64,000 nucleotides of DNA from Albidovulum aestuarii (lineage in GTDB: Bacteria > Pseudomonadota > Alphaproteobacteria > Rhodobacterales > Rhodobacteraceae). This document shows, in pieces, positions 1 to 8,570 of this stretch. Location: contig NZ_JASBQQ010000001.1 in NCBI RefSeq assembly GCF_029961185.1, positions 724,552 through 788,551 on the forward strand, given 5' to 3'. Under the pieces are notes generated by a model. It saw only the letters and a list, made by a program, of their open reading frames with translations. It was not told the origin of the DNA and made no database searches. Numbering within the stretch: the stretch's first letter is position 1; each line of letters opens with the position of its first letter. The translations under genes were made by a program, and so were the position numbers.

Positions 1-771
1 GATCAAACGCACGCCCGGCCGCTTGAACAGTTCGACCTCCTGCACATGGCGCCCGATCAGATTGCTTTCGGGTGGCAGTGCTACCTCTGTGAAAAACTTC
101 ATCTTTTTACGGTCGCCAAGCATCGACGACATGCTCGACCGTTCCGGCAGCAGGCGCTGCCCAAAGATCCACAGATAGAACATGCCCCAGGCCACCAGAA
201 ACACCGCAAGCGGCGTCAATTCGAAAATCGTGAAGGGTTCAAGACCGCTGGCGCGGGCGACACCATCGACCAACAGGTTGGTGGATGTCCCGATCAGCGT
301 CATCGTACCCCCAAGAATGGCGGTATATGACAACGGAATCAAAAGCTTGCTGGCCGACATGCCCAGCTTGTTCGCCAGTTGCACAAAGACCGGAATCATT
401 ACGACGACGACCGGCGTGTTGTTGACGAATGCCGAGGCGAAGATGACCAGAACCATCAGCCCGGCAATTGCCAGACGCGGATTGGTATCGGCCTGCGATT
501 CTGCAAGCCGCGTGAACCATTCCAGCGCACCCGTCCTGACCAGGGCGCCCATCACGATGAACATTGCCGCGATCGTCCATGGCGCCGGGTTCGACAGGAC
601 GTGCAGCGCCTCATCATAGGGCAGAACACCGAGCGCGAGCAGCGCAGCCGCACCGCCGATGGCGGTGACTTCCGGTGGATAGCTTTCGCGGACGAAAAGC
701 GCGAACATGACCACGACGACCGCCAATGTCAGGAGTGCATCACCGTTCTGCGACACCGCAAAGAAGTCCAT
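1..771 (-). CDS. SLC13-family permease with TrkA-C domain (3' end cut off)
   Basis: The leftmost gene runs off the window; 257 codons are visible. The translation has the anion-transporter (SLC13/DASS) hallmarks NNTPVVVV at about residues 117-124 and GTSTNLLV at about 161-168 among hydrophobic segments. After about residue 222 it enters a soluble TrkA-C-like region (FFTEVAL...NLIG). It is closely similar to the complete gene just upstream at 874-2652, so the missing part should hold the rest of the TrkA-C region and the second membrane half. The start at 771 follows a GGAGG ribosome site; an in-frame ATG at 789 is less well placed. Family knowledge suggests uptake of a dicarboxylate, sulfate or similar anion; the substrate cannot be read from sequence. 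Confidence 0.85.
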   Translation of the reverse strand, partial: MDFFAVSQNGDALLTLAVVVVMFALFVRESYPPEVTAIGGAAALLALGVLPYDEALHVLSNPAPWTIAAMFIVMGALVRTGALEWFTRLAESQADTNPRLAIAGLMVLVIFASAFVNNTPVVVVMIPVFVQLANKLGMSASKLLIPLSYTAILGGTMTLIGTSTNLLVDGVARASGLEPFTIFELTPLAVFLVAWGMFYLWIFGQRLLPERSSMSSMLGDRKKMKFFTEVALPPESNLIGRHVQEVELFKRPGVRLI

Positions 772-873
772 CCAGCCTCGCCTCCGCATGTCCTAGGGTT
801 CAACCCTTAACGGGTTTCCGCCCGGCCACAAGCAATTAGGACAATCAGCGGCGAACCATGCGAATGTGTTGTT

Positions 874-2652
874 TCATAGTGGCCAAAAGATCGGGATCAT
901 GAAACTCGCCGTCAGTGCAAGCAGGATGTTCAGAGGAATACCAACTTTGAGATAGTCGGTGAAACGATAGCCGCCCGGCCCGTAAACGAGCATGTTGGTC
1001 TGGTATCCGATGGGGGTGGAAAAGGCGGCGGAGGCCGCGAACATCACCGCCACGACCAGCCCGCGCGGGTCCATGCCAAGTCTGTGTCCAAGCTCAATTG
1101 CGACCGGGGTGAAGATCACGCCGACAGCATTGTTCGATACGATCTCGGTCAGCAGCATCGCCAACAGATAGACCGCGAAGACCACCAACTGCGGCGGCAG
1201 ATCGGTAAGCGCAGGGCTGATCCAGCCGACAAGCAGGCGCGCCGCACCGGTCTGATCCAGCGCCGCCCCAACCGCGAGCATCGCGAAAATGAGGGCAAGA
1301 AGTCGGCCCTCGATGAAAGAAAACGCCTCGTCCGCGTCGATGCACCGCGCCAGCAGCACGATTGCGACACCGGCGACGGACAGGGGCAGGATCGGCGCGA
1401 CGCCCAGGCCCGACAGGATCACGATACCGGCCAGTACTGCAAAAGCGACCGGCGCCTTGGACCGGCGGTAAGCCTTGACGGCAGGCTTGGCGACATCAAC
1501 GAGGTCCATATCGGCGGCAAGCCGCTGGATGTCCTCAGGTGCCCCTTCCAGAAGCAGCGTATCCCCAACAACGACGACAAGGTCGTCAAGCTGGCGGCCG
1601 ATATTCTGGTTCCGGCGATGAACGGCCAGCGGATAGACCCCATAGCGTCGCCGCAACCGCAATTCGCCAAGGCTCCGCCCGATCATCCGGCAACCGGGCG
1701 AGATCAGCACCTCAACCGTCTCGGTCCGCACCGATGACAGTTTGTCGACCAGCCGGATGTCCCGGTTTTCCTGCAGGCCGAGCAGTTCGGCCATCTCGGT
1801 TCTGAGAACGACGCGGTCGCCTTCCTGAAGCTCTACCGGCGCAAGATCCCGGCGGAGCGAGGCATCGCCGCGCAGGACGTCGATCACGCGCACCCCGGAC
1901 CGTTTGAATAGATCGACCTCCAGCACGTTCTGGCCGACAAGTTTCGAACCCTCCGGCACCGCGACCTCGGTGAAGAACTTCAGCTTGCGCCGGTCGCTCA
2001 GCATGCTCGCCATCGACTGCCGTTCGGGCAGCAGATACCGGCCGACGGTGGCGATGTAGATCATTCCGACGAACACCTGTATCGCGCCCAGAGACGTTAT
2101 CTCAAAGATCGTGAACGGCTTCAGTCCACTGCTGCGCGCCACGCCGTCGACCAACAGGTTGGTCGATGTTCCGATAAGAGTCAAAGTGCCCCCGAGGATT
2201 GCCGCGTAACTAAGCGGTATTAAGAGCTTAGAGGCCGCTATCTTCATCCGTGCAGCGATAGAGACCATGACCGGGATCATCACCACTACAACAGGTGTGT
2301 TGTTGAGAAATGCAGATGCCAAGGCAACGAAACCGAAGAGGATCACCAATGTCACAGTCGGGCGATGATCGGCATTGGCCTCGGCGGTATTGGTCAGCCA
2401 TTCCAGAACGCCGGTTCGGACGAGCGCGCCCATGATCAGAAACATTGCGGTGATCGTCCATGGCGCCGGATTGGTCAGCGCCTGCATCCCCACATCATAT
2501 GGCAAAAGGCCGAAAACGAGGCACAAGGCCGCGCCCGCAATCGCAACGACCTCCACAGAATAACGTTCGGTCACGAACATCACAAACATCCCCAACACGA
2601 TCGTCAGTGTCAGGATGGCCTCGCCGTCCGGCGAGAGTGGAAGGTGGATCAT
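874..2652 (-). CDS. SLC13-family permease with two TrkA-C domains
   Basis: A 592-residue inner-membrane anion transporter. The first membrane half carries NNTPVVVV near residue 117 and GTSTNLLV near 161; two soluble TrkA-C (RCK_C) domains follow at roughly 210-290 and 300-385; the second membrane half ends in hydrophobic segments with the SNNAVGVIFTP re-entrant motif. Length and order match the SLC13/CitT-like group with inserted RCK_C domains. Its ATG directly abuts the TGA of the EamA gene, so the two are co-transcribed. It is a tandem paralogue of the truncated gene at 1-771, separated by about 100 bp. Substrate unknown; sodium-coupled dicarboxylate or sulfate uptake is usual for the family. 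Confidence 0.9.
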   Translation of the reverse strand: MIHLPLSPDGEAILTLTIVLGMFVMFVTERYSVEVVAIAGAALCLVFGLLPYDVGMQALTNPAPWTITAMFLIMGALVRTGVLEWLTNTAEANADHRPTVTLVILFGFVALASAFLNNTPVVVVMIPVMVSIAARMKIAASKLLIPLSYAAILGGTLTLIGTSTNLLVDGVARSSGLKPFTIFEITSLGAIQVFVGMIYIATVGRYLLPERQSMASMLSDRRKLKFFTEVAVPEGSKLVGQNVLEVDLFKRSGVRVIDVLRGDASLRRDLAPVELQEGDRVVLRTEMAELLGLQENRDIRLVDKLSSVRTETVEVLISPGCRMIGRSLGELRLRRRYGVYPLAVHRRNQNIGRQLDDLVVVVGDTLLLEGAPEDIQRLAADMDLVDVAKPAVKAYRRSKAPVAFAVLAGIVILSGLGVAPILPLSVAGVAIVLLARCIDADEAFSFIEGRLLALIFAMLAVGAALDQTGAARLLVGWISPALTDLPPQLVVFAVYLLAMLLTEIVSNNAVGVIFTPVAIELGHRLGMDPRGLVVAVMFAASAAFSTPIGYQTNMLVYGPGGYRFTDYLKVGIPLNILLALTASFMIPIFWPL

Positions 2653-3603
2653 TCAATGGTCCTGCATGTCACTCAGCGCGATATTACCCTCGCCCATTGG
2701 AAGGGCAAGGACGGTTTGGTCTCGCCGCGCGGGTCGGGGCTGAACCAGAAAGAGGCCAAGGAAAACGACGCTAAGCGCGCCCCAGACCCAGAGCGAATAG
2801 CGTTCGCCGAGGATGAGCATCGACCAGAGCACACCTGTCCCGGTCACAAGGTAACTCACCTGCGCAGCAAAGATCGCCCCACCCTGCCCCACGACCCAGA
2901 CATATCCGGCATAGGCTACCGCATGGATCGCCGCCGTGGCAATCAGAGCGCCATCGGCGCGGCTGAGCGGTAACGCGGGGGTGATCCAGCTATCGGTCAG
3001 AAGCGCCAGGATCAGCGCCGGAATCAGCCCTAACAGCGAAGCCCCCGTAAGCAGTTCGACCGGGCCAAGCCCTGCAGTGCCAAGTTTTCCTAGCCCCGTC
3101 GCCTCGAAGGCGTAAAAGAACGCGCAAGCCAAGGCCACGGGTACGAAGACCAGAGCCGCGGTGTCCGGCAGGCTTGCGTCGGGCACGACGATCATCAGGA
3201 TACCGGCGAGACCGGCGAGGATGCCGAGGAAACGGACGGGCTCCGGCCGTTCCAGCCCAAGGACCAGCGCCAGCGGCAGCGCGAACATCGGCACGAGCGC
3301 GATGAAGACCGCGACCAGGCCGGCCGGCAGGCCTTCCTGTGCGTAGAAGAAGGCGGCATTGGGCAGGATCGTCCCCATGACGGCAATGAAGGCATAACGG
3401 ATGAGGGCCGCGCGGTGGAAGGGCAGCGCCCGACCACGAACCATCAGCCAGCCGCCAAGCATCAGGCAGGCGATGACAAGTTGCCAGAAGATGATGCCGA
3501 AATGGCGATAACCGCCAAGGATGATGAATTTGGCAAGCGGCGTCGTCAGGCCCCAGCTTGTTCCAATCACGAAGAGCGCGGCAAAAAGCCAGCGGGCCTG
3601 CAT
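2653..3603 (-). CDS. EamA/DMT-family transporter
   Basis: A 316-residue protein with about ten hydrophobic segments arranged as two EamA repeats, as in drug/metabolite exporters. It begins MQARWLFAALFVIGTSWGLT, the typical first segment with the S-W-G motif, and ends with a short basic cytoplasmic tail. Its ATG overlaps the TAA of the upstream phosphodiesterase by one base (TAATG), and its own stop abuts the SLC13 start, so translation of the three genes is probably coupled. Family members export amino acids, nucleosides or other small metabolites. The substrate is unknown. Confidence 0.88.
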   Translation of the reverse strand: MQARWLFAALFVIGTSWGLTTPLAKFIILGGYRHFGIIFWQLVIACLMLGGWLMVRGRALPFHRAALIRYAFIAVMGTILPNAAFFYAQEGLPAGLVAVFIALVPMFALPLALVLGLERPEPVRFLGILAGLAGILMIVVPDASLPDTAALVFVPVALACAFFYAFEATGLGKLGTAGLGPVELLTGASLLGLIPALILALLTDSWITPALPLSRADGALIATAAIHAVAYAGYVWVVGQGGAIFAAQVSYLVTGTGVLWSMLILGERYSLWVWGALSVVFLGLFLVQPRPARRDQTVLALPMGEGNIALSDMQDH

Positions 3604-4415
3604 TAGGGCCGCGCCTCTTCCAGACGCCCGCCGATGCGGACCATCCGCACCCTGGTCGCCTTGCCGGTGCGGTCATCGGTTTCCACATAAGTGCCGCAAA
3701 GCGTTGCCTCACCGTTCGCGGGGGTGAAGCGTTCTTTCTGCATACCGGTCACGAAGCGGCGCATCGGTTCCAGCTTTTCCATACCAATGACAGAGTTGTA
3801 GTCGCCGCACATACCCGCATCGGACTGGAACGCCGTTCCGCCCGGCAGTATCTGCGCATCCGCCGTTGGAATGTGGGTGTGGGCGCCAACGACAAGGCTC
3901 GCGCGCCCGTCGCACCAATGCCCCATGCCCATCTTCTCGCTCGTCGCCTCGCAGTGGATTTCCACTATGGAGGCCTGCACCGCCCCGCCAAGGGGATGAG
4001 TCTTTAGAACCGTCTCGATGGCCGAAAACGGGTCGGCAAAAGGCCGTTTCATGAAGACCTGACCCAGCACCTGCGCGACCAGCACTTTACGCCCATTCGT
4101 CGCCTCAAAGACTCGCGCACCCTTGCCCGGGGCGGTTTTGGCATAGTTCAGCGGCCGCAGGACACGCGGTTCGGTCTCAATGAAACTAAGCATATCCTTC
4201 TGGTCGAAGGCATGATCGCCCAGCGTGACGCAATCCGCCCCCGCCTCCAGCAGTGCCTTGGCATGGGCGGCCGAAAGTCCCGCGCCCGAAGTCGCGTTTT
4301 CGCCGTTGACCACGACAAAATCGAGGCCCCAATCCGAACGCAGACCTGGCAGGTGCTGGGTGATCCCCGCGCGACCTGTCCGCCCCACAACATCGCCAAG
4401 AAAAAGCAGTTTCAT
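3603..4415 (-). CDS. YmdB-family metallophosphoesterase (TIGR00282)
   Basis: A 270-residue soluble enzyme of the YmdB family, which in Bacillus hydrolyses 2',3'-cyclic nucleotides. Metal-binding motifs are all present: FLGDVVGRTGR at the N-terminus, VVNGENA, LGDHAFDQ, the EIHCEATSEK region and VGAHTHIPT. I chose the ATG at 4415 because MKLLFLGDVVGR is the conserved family N-terminus; longer upstream starts would add 85 low-complexity residues. It is the first gene of the leftward unit and is divergent from the LysE-type gene. The family assignment is firm; the physiological substrate here is inferred. Confidence 0.9.
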   Translation of the reverse strand: MKLLFLGDVVGRTGRAGITQHLPGLRSDWGLDFVVVNGENATSGAGLSAAHAKALLEAGADCVTLGDHAFDQKDMLSFIETEPRVLRPLNYAKTAPGKGARVFEATNGRKVLVAQVLGQVFMKRPFADPFSAIETVLKTHPLGGAVQASIVEIHCEATSEKMGMGHWCDGRASLVVGAHTHIPTADAQILPGGTAFQSDAGMCGDYNSVIGMEKLEPMRRFVTGMQKERFTPANGEATLCGTYVETDDRTGKATRVRMVRIGGRLEEARP

Positions 4416-4529
4416 GCGCCCTGCGTAAGGCGCGGCGCGCATAAGGGCAAGGGCCGCGATTGCGCAGGAAGCGGGTCGCGCCACGCGCCGGATCGGACAA
4501 AATTCCGGAAAATATCGTCGGAGTTGATG

Positions 4530-5138
4530 ATGGACATTTCGCAGGCGATTGCCTTGGCGGCCTTCCTTTTCCCTCTCGCCTACAGCCCGGGGCCGGGAAA
4601 TCTGTTCTTCGCGGCAACCGGCGCGCGGTTCGGCTTTCAAAGAACGCTCGCGCCGAGTGCCGGGTATCATATCGCAACATGGTTCGTTACCGCTGCAATC
4701 GGTTTTGGCTTCGCGGGTCTACTTGCCAAGGACGCCCGGCTCGGCACCGCGATCCAGTTGGCCGGGGCAGTTTACATCCTCTGGCTGGCCGTCGGTTTTC
4801 TTCGGTCCGGCCTGACCGCTGACACGCCCGAGCCACGCCCAGCCGGAGTTGGTACGGGAGCGGTGCTGCTGCTCTTCAATCCAAAAGCCTTTGTGATCAT
4901 CGGATTGATGTTTTCGCAATTTCTCGACGGCACACAGGGTGACGCGAAACACGTTTTGGCGATTACGACGCTGTTTACGCTGAACAATTTTCTTGCGTTC
5001 AGCCTCTATTCGATCGCTGGCGCTCGACTGGGCGCGCTGCTGCGGGTCCCAAAGGCCACACGTCAAATGAACACCGTTTTCGGTGTCATGCTGATCGGCG
5101 TAGGGTTGTGGTTTCTGACAGGTCGAATTGGTGGCTAG
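4530..5138 (+). CDS. LysE-family amino-acid exporter
   Basis: A 202-residue membrane protein with the LysE/RhtB architecture of about six segments. The N-terminal hydrophobic run contains the conserved SPGPGNLFF, and a central NPKAFV motif follows at about residue 110-120. Family members export amino acids such as lysine, threonine, homoserine or leucine. Two adjacent ATGs (4527 and 4530) follow a GGAG at 4520-4523; 4530 gives the better spacing. It is divergent from the YmdB-like gene and convergent with the cyclo-ligase, with only 5 bp between the two stop codons. Confidence 0.85.
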   Translation: MDISQAIALAAFLFPLAYSPGPGNLFFAATGARFGFQRTLAPSAGYHIATWFVTAAIGFGFAGLLAKDARLGTAIQLAGAVYILWLAVGFLRSGLTADTPEPRPAGVGTGAVLLLFNPKAFVIIGLMFSQFLDGTQGDAKHVLAITTLFTLNNFLAFSLYSIAGARLGALLRVPKATRQMNTVFGVMLIGVGLWFLTGRIGG

Positions 5139-5143
5139 GAACG

Positions 5144-5698
5144 TCACCGACCGGGGGCGAACACACCAGCTTCGGTGACGATCAGATCGAGCGGCTGGTC
5201 GGTCGCCTCGATCGGAACCTCGTCCACTTCCTGCGCAGAGAAGGCAAAGCCGATGGCGATCACCGGCTTTCGCGATCTGAGCCCCTCAAGCGTCCGGTCA
5301 TAAAATCCACCGCCGTAGCCCAGCCGGTAGCCGCGCCGGTCAAAGGAAAGGAGCGGCACGATGAGAACGTCCGGCTCCACCCACTCCCCGTTTTCGGGGA
5401 TGCGTGCGCCGAATTCCCCCGCGATCATCGCCGCGTCCGCGGTCCAGCTACGGAACTTCAGCGGAGTCGCGGCGGCGAGGATCACCGGCACGCCCACCGG
5501 CCCGTCATGGGCTTTCATAGCTGGCAGGCAGTCGATCTCGGTCCGCATCGGCATGTAACCCGCCAGGACCTTACCCGCGTGGTCAGCCAGCACCGCTTTC
5601 AGCCGGTCGCAATCCGCTGCCGACCGTGCCGCAAAAGCCACTTTGCGCCGGGCGAAAGCCTCTGCCCGCGCGTTCCTCTTGATTTCCGTCAACGTCAC
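5144..5698 (-). CDS. 5-formyltetrahydrofolate cyclo-ligase
   Basis: A 184-residue cytoplasmic enzyme that converts 5-formyl-THF plus ATP to 5,10-methenyl-THF. Recognised by YMPMRTEID, the PDVLIVPLLSFD block, and the diagnostic RLGYGGGFYDRTL signature followed by AIGFAFSAQ. It starts with GTG at 5698, and this GTGA overlaps the stop of mgtE, so it is translationally coupled to the magnesium transporter. Length is normal for the family. Confidence 0.93.
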   Translation of the reverse strand: MTLTEIKRNARAEAFARRKVAFAARSAADCDRLKAVLADHAGKVLAGYMPMRTEIDCLPAMKAHDGPVGVPVILAAATPLKFRSWTADAAMIAGEFGARIPENGEWVEPDVLIVPLLSFDRRGYRLGYGGGFYDRTLEGLRSRKPVIAIGFAFSAQEVDEVPIEATDQPLDLIVTEAGVFAPGR

Positions 5699-7077
5699 AA
5701 AAGCACCATCGCCGCCAGTCCGAGGAAGGCGAAGAACCCCACGACATCGGTCACCGTCGTCACGAAAGCGCCCGAGGCCAGCGCAGGGTCCACACCTGCC
5801 TTTTCCAGTGCCACGGGAACAAGAATGCCCGCCAGCCCGGCAACGACCAGATTGACCACCATTGCGGCAGCCAGCACCACGCCGATCATCGCCGATCCAA
5901 ACCAGATCCAGCCGACCGCGCCCATGACGATTGCGAAGATGACGCCATTGACCAAACCCACTGCCGCCTCGCGCCGGACAACCCGCCAGACGTTGGACCC
6001 CGTGAGGTCGCGGGTGGCTATGGCGCGCACCGCAACCGTCAGGGCCTGCGTCCCGGCATTGCCACCCATCGAAGCGACGATGGGCATGAGGACGGCAAGC
6101 GCCACGATTTGCGCGATCACCCCTTCAAACTGCGCGATGACGATGGAGGCGAGAATGGCGGTCACGAGGTTCACGGCAAGCCAGGGCAGCCGCTGCTTCG
6201 TCGTCTCGACCACGCTGTCGGACAAGGACCCTTCGCCCACACCAGCCAGTCGCAGGATGTCTTCCTCATGTTCCTCATCAAGCACGGCCATCGCGTCGTC
6301 GATTGTGATGACGCCGACCAGCCGGTCATCGGCATCCACGACCGGGGCCGAGATCAGGTGGTATTGGTTGAAGGCATAGGCGACGTCGCCTTCCTCCTCC
6401 ATAACGTCGATGGTGCGGAAGCTGTCCTCGGTGATATCGGTCAGCTGCACCGCGCGCTTGGAGGACAAAAGCTTGCCAAGCGTCACATAGCCCGTCGGAT
6501 GCCAGCGCGGATCGATCAGGATCATATGGTAGAACTGATCCGGCAATTCCTTGGCATTTCTCAGGAAATCAATCGCCTGCCCGACCGTCCAGTCATCTGG
6601 CGCCGTCACTACCTCGCGCTGCATCAGACGACCGGCGGAGTATTCCGGATAGGTCAGTGACTGTTCGACCGCGGCCCGGTCACTGTCCTCCAGCGCGCCG
6701 AGGATTCGTTCCTGCTGCGGCTCCTCAAGGTCTTCGATCAGGTCGACGACATCGTCGGAGTCGAGTTCCCGCACCGCCTCGGTCAGGACCTCGTGCGGCA
6801 GAAGCTCGATCACCTCTTCACGGATGGATTCGTCGAGTTCCGACAGGATCTCGCCGTCAATGCCACGCGACCAGAGACCGATCAGCGCCGCCCGGTCGGT
6901 CGATCCGATCTGTTCAAAAAGGTCGGCGATATCGGCCGCGTGAAGGGGTTCCATCAACTCGTCGATGCTCGCCGCATCGCCGGTCTCGACGGCTTCGAGG
7001 ATCGCATCGACGATCTCGGGATCGAGGGAATAGTCGTCCTCGTCCCGTTCGACGACCTCTTCCTCGATTTCCGCCAT
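5695..7077 (-). CDS. mgtE: Magnesium transporter MgtE
   Basis: A 460-residue Mg2+ channel/transporter. An acidic N-terminal helical domain (about residues 15-135) is followed by paired CBS domains (about 140-265) and five C-terminal membrane segments (about 290-460) carrying the selectivity motif GGNAGTQ. Start ATG 7077 follows a GGGGGC ribosome site; longer versions would extend toward the divergent guaD promoter. It overlaps the GTG of the cyclo-ligase gene by 4 bp. In this family Mg2+ binding between the N and CBS domains gates the pore. No magnesium-sensing leader was seen. Confidence 0.95.
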   Translation of the reverse strand: MAEIEEEVVERDEDDYSLDPEIVDAILEAVETGDAASIDELMEPLHAADIADLFEQIGSTDRAALIGLWSRGIDGEILSELDESIREEVIELLPHEVLTEAVRELDSDDVVDLIEDLEEPQQERILGALEDSDRAAVEQSLTYPEYSAGRLMQREVVTAPDDWTVGQAIDFLRNAKELPDQFYHMILIDPRWHPTGYVTLGKLLSSKRAVQLTDITEDSFRTIDVMEEEGDVAYAFNQYHLISAPVVDADDRLVGVITIDDAMAVLDEEHEEDILRLAGVGEGSLSDSVVETTKQRLPWLAVNLVTAILASIVIAQFEGVIAQIVALAVLMPIVASMGGNAGTQALTVAVRAIATRDLTGSNVWRVVRREAAVGLVNGVIFAIVMGAVGWIWFGSAMIGVVLAAAMVVNLVVAGLAGILVPVALEKAGVDPALASGAFVTTVTDVVGFFAFLGLAAMVLL

Positions 7078-7207
7078 GCTGCCCCCTTGCGTGATTACCG
7101 CGACATTATCGGAAGGAGTTTCAAAGAAACAGGGGCAAAGGGCGGATTCCCCCGCGCCCGCCAAATGCTTAGACTGTGCGCGCAACGGAAATGCGAAGGC
7201 GGGAAAG

Positions 7208-8488
7208 ATGGCGGACCTCCTGATCGGACAGGTGCTGAGCTTCGGGGGTAACCCGATGACCGAGGGCTTGGGCGCGGCACATCACAGGACGCGCGGCGGG
7301 GTTCTGGTCGCGGGAGGAAAAATCATCGCTGTTGGCGAGGCTGAAGATCTGCACCGTGCCCACCCACGGGCGCGGGTCACGGATTACGGCGATGCGCTGA
7401 TCTCGGCCGGCTTCATCGATGCCCATGTTCACTATCCCCAGACCGCGATGATCGCGAGTTGGGGCAAGAGGCTGATCGACTGGCTGCAGAGTTACACCTT
7501 CCCCGAAGAGATGAAATTCGCCGATCCGGCCTATGCCGCAGAGATCGCCGCGCGCTACTTCGACCTGACACTTTCGAACGGCACCACAACCGTCTGCTCC
7601 TATTGCACGATCCACCCTGAAAGCGTCGATGCCTTCTTTGGCGAAGCACAGAGGCGCGGCCTGCGCGCCTATGCGGGCAAGACCTGCATGGACCGGAACG
7701 CGCCCGACGGGCTGACCGATACCGCGCAAACCGCCTACGATGACAGCAAGCGGCTTTTGCAGAAATGGCACGGGGTCGACCGGCTCTCCTATGTCGTGAC
7801 CCCACGTTTTTCGCCGACCTCGACGCCCGAACAACTGGCGGCGATGGGCGCGCTTTGGGCGGAGCACCCCAGCTGCCTCATGCAGACGCATCTCTCGGAA
7901 CAGACCGATGAAGTCGCCTGGGTCAAATCGCTTTTTCCCTCTGCGCGCGACTACCTCGACACCTACGAGACGCATGGCCTCTTGGGCCCCGGCGCGCTTT
8001 TCGGCCACGCGATCTATCTGGAGCCGCGCGAAATCGACCGGCTGCGCGAGGTCGATGCGAGCCTCATTCATTGCCCGACCTCGAACACCTTCATCGGCTC
8101 GGGACTTTTCGACATGGACGGGCTGTCGGCTTCGGGCCACCGGATCGGGCTGGCCACGGATACCGGCGGCGGGTCGTCCTTCTCCATGCTCCGCACCATG
8201 GCCGCCGCCTATGAGGTAGCACAACTGCGCGGCCGCCCGCTGCATCCCTCGGAACTCTGGTGGCTGGCCACGCAGGGCGCGGCGCGGTCGCTGCGCGCAG
8301 ACGACCGGATCGGCAATATTGCAGTGGGGATGGAGGCCGACATCACAGTCATCGACCTCGCCTCTACCCCCGCGATCGCTCAGCGCGCGGCGCGCGCAGG
8401 CGATATCTGGGAGGCACTCTTCCCGACGATCATGATGGGCGATGACCGCGCGGTGAGGGCGGTCTGGGTGAACGGCCGCCCGCTCTGA
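7208..8488 (+). CDS. guaD: Guanine deaminase
   Basis: A 426-residue amidohydrolase predicted to convert guanine to xanthine and ammonia. Metal ligands visible are the HxH in DAHVHYPQ, a His in MQTHLSEQTDE, a further His in LFGHAIYLEP, and the Asp in LATDTGGGSS; the TVCSYCTIHPES segment is also typical of guanine deaminases. Start ATG 7208 follows AAGGCGGG. It is divergent from mgtE and convergent with a second purine deaminase at 8569-9906, suggesting a local purine salvage and repair function. Confidence 0.92.
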   Translation: MADLLIGQVLSFGGNPMTEGLGAAHHRTRGGVLVAGGKIIAVGEAEDLHRAHPRARVTDYGDALISAGFIDAHVHYPQTAMIASWGKRLIDWLQSYTFPEEMKFADPAYAAEIAARYFDLTLSNGTTTVCSYCTIHPESVDAFFGEAQRRGLRAYAGKTCMDRNAPDGLTDTAQTAYDDSKRLLQKWHGVDRLSYVVTPRFSPTSTPEQLAAMGALWAEHPSCLMQTHLSEQTDEVAWVKSLFPSARDYLDTYETHGLLGPGALFGHAIYLEPREIDRLREVDASLIHCPTSNTFIGSGLFDMDGLSASGHRIGLATDTGGGSSFSMLRTMAAAYEVAQLRGRPLHPSELWWLATQGAARSLRADDRIGNIAVGMEADITVIDLASTPAIAQRAARAGDIWEALFPTIMMGDDRAVRAVWVNGRPL

Positions 8489-8531
8489 CCGGCACAATCA
8501 CTTTCTGTCGGCAAATACTCCCGGGGGTGAA

Positions 8532-8570
8532 TTGCCGCGCGAGCGGCAAGAGGGGGCAGGAAGCCCCCTC
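8532..8570. terminator. Double hairpin between convergent purine deaminases
   Basis: Two adjacent perfect hairpins: TTGCCGC/GCGGCAA (8532-8538 with 8543-8549) and GAGGGGGC/GCCCCCTC (8550-8557 with 8563-8570). The second covers the last bases of the minus-strand gene including its stop codon. Neither strand has a strong T run. They probably end transcription from both genes. Confidence 0.6.
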
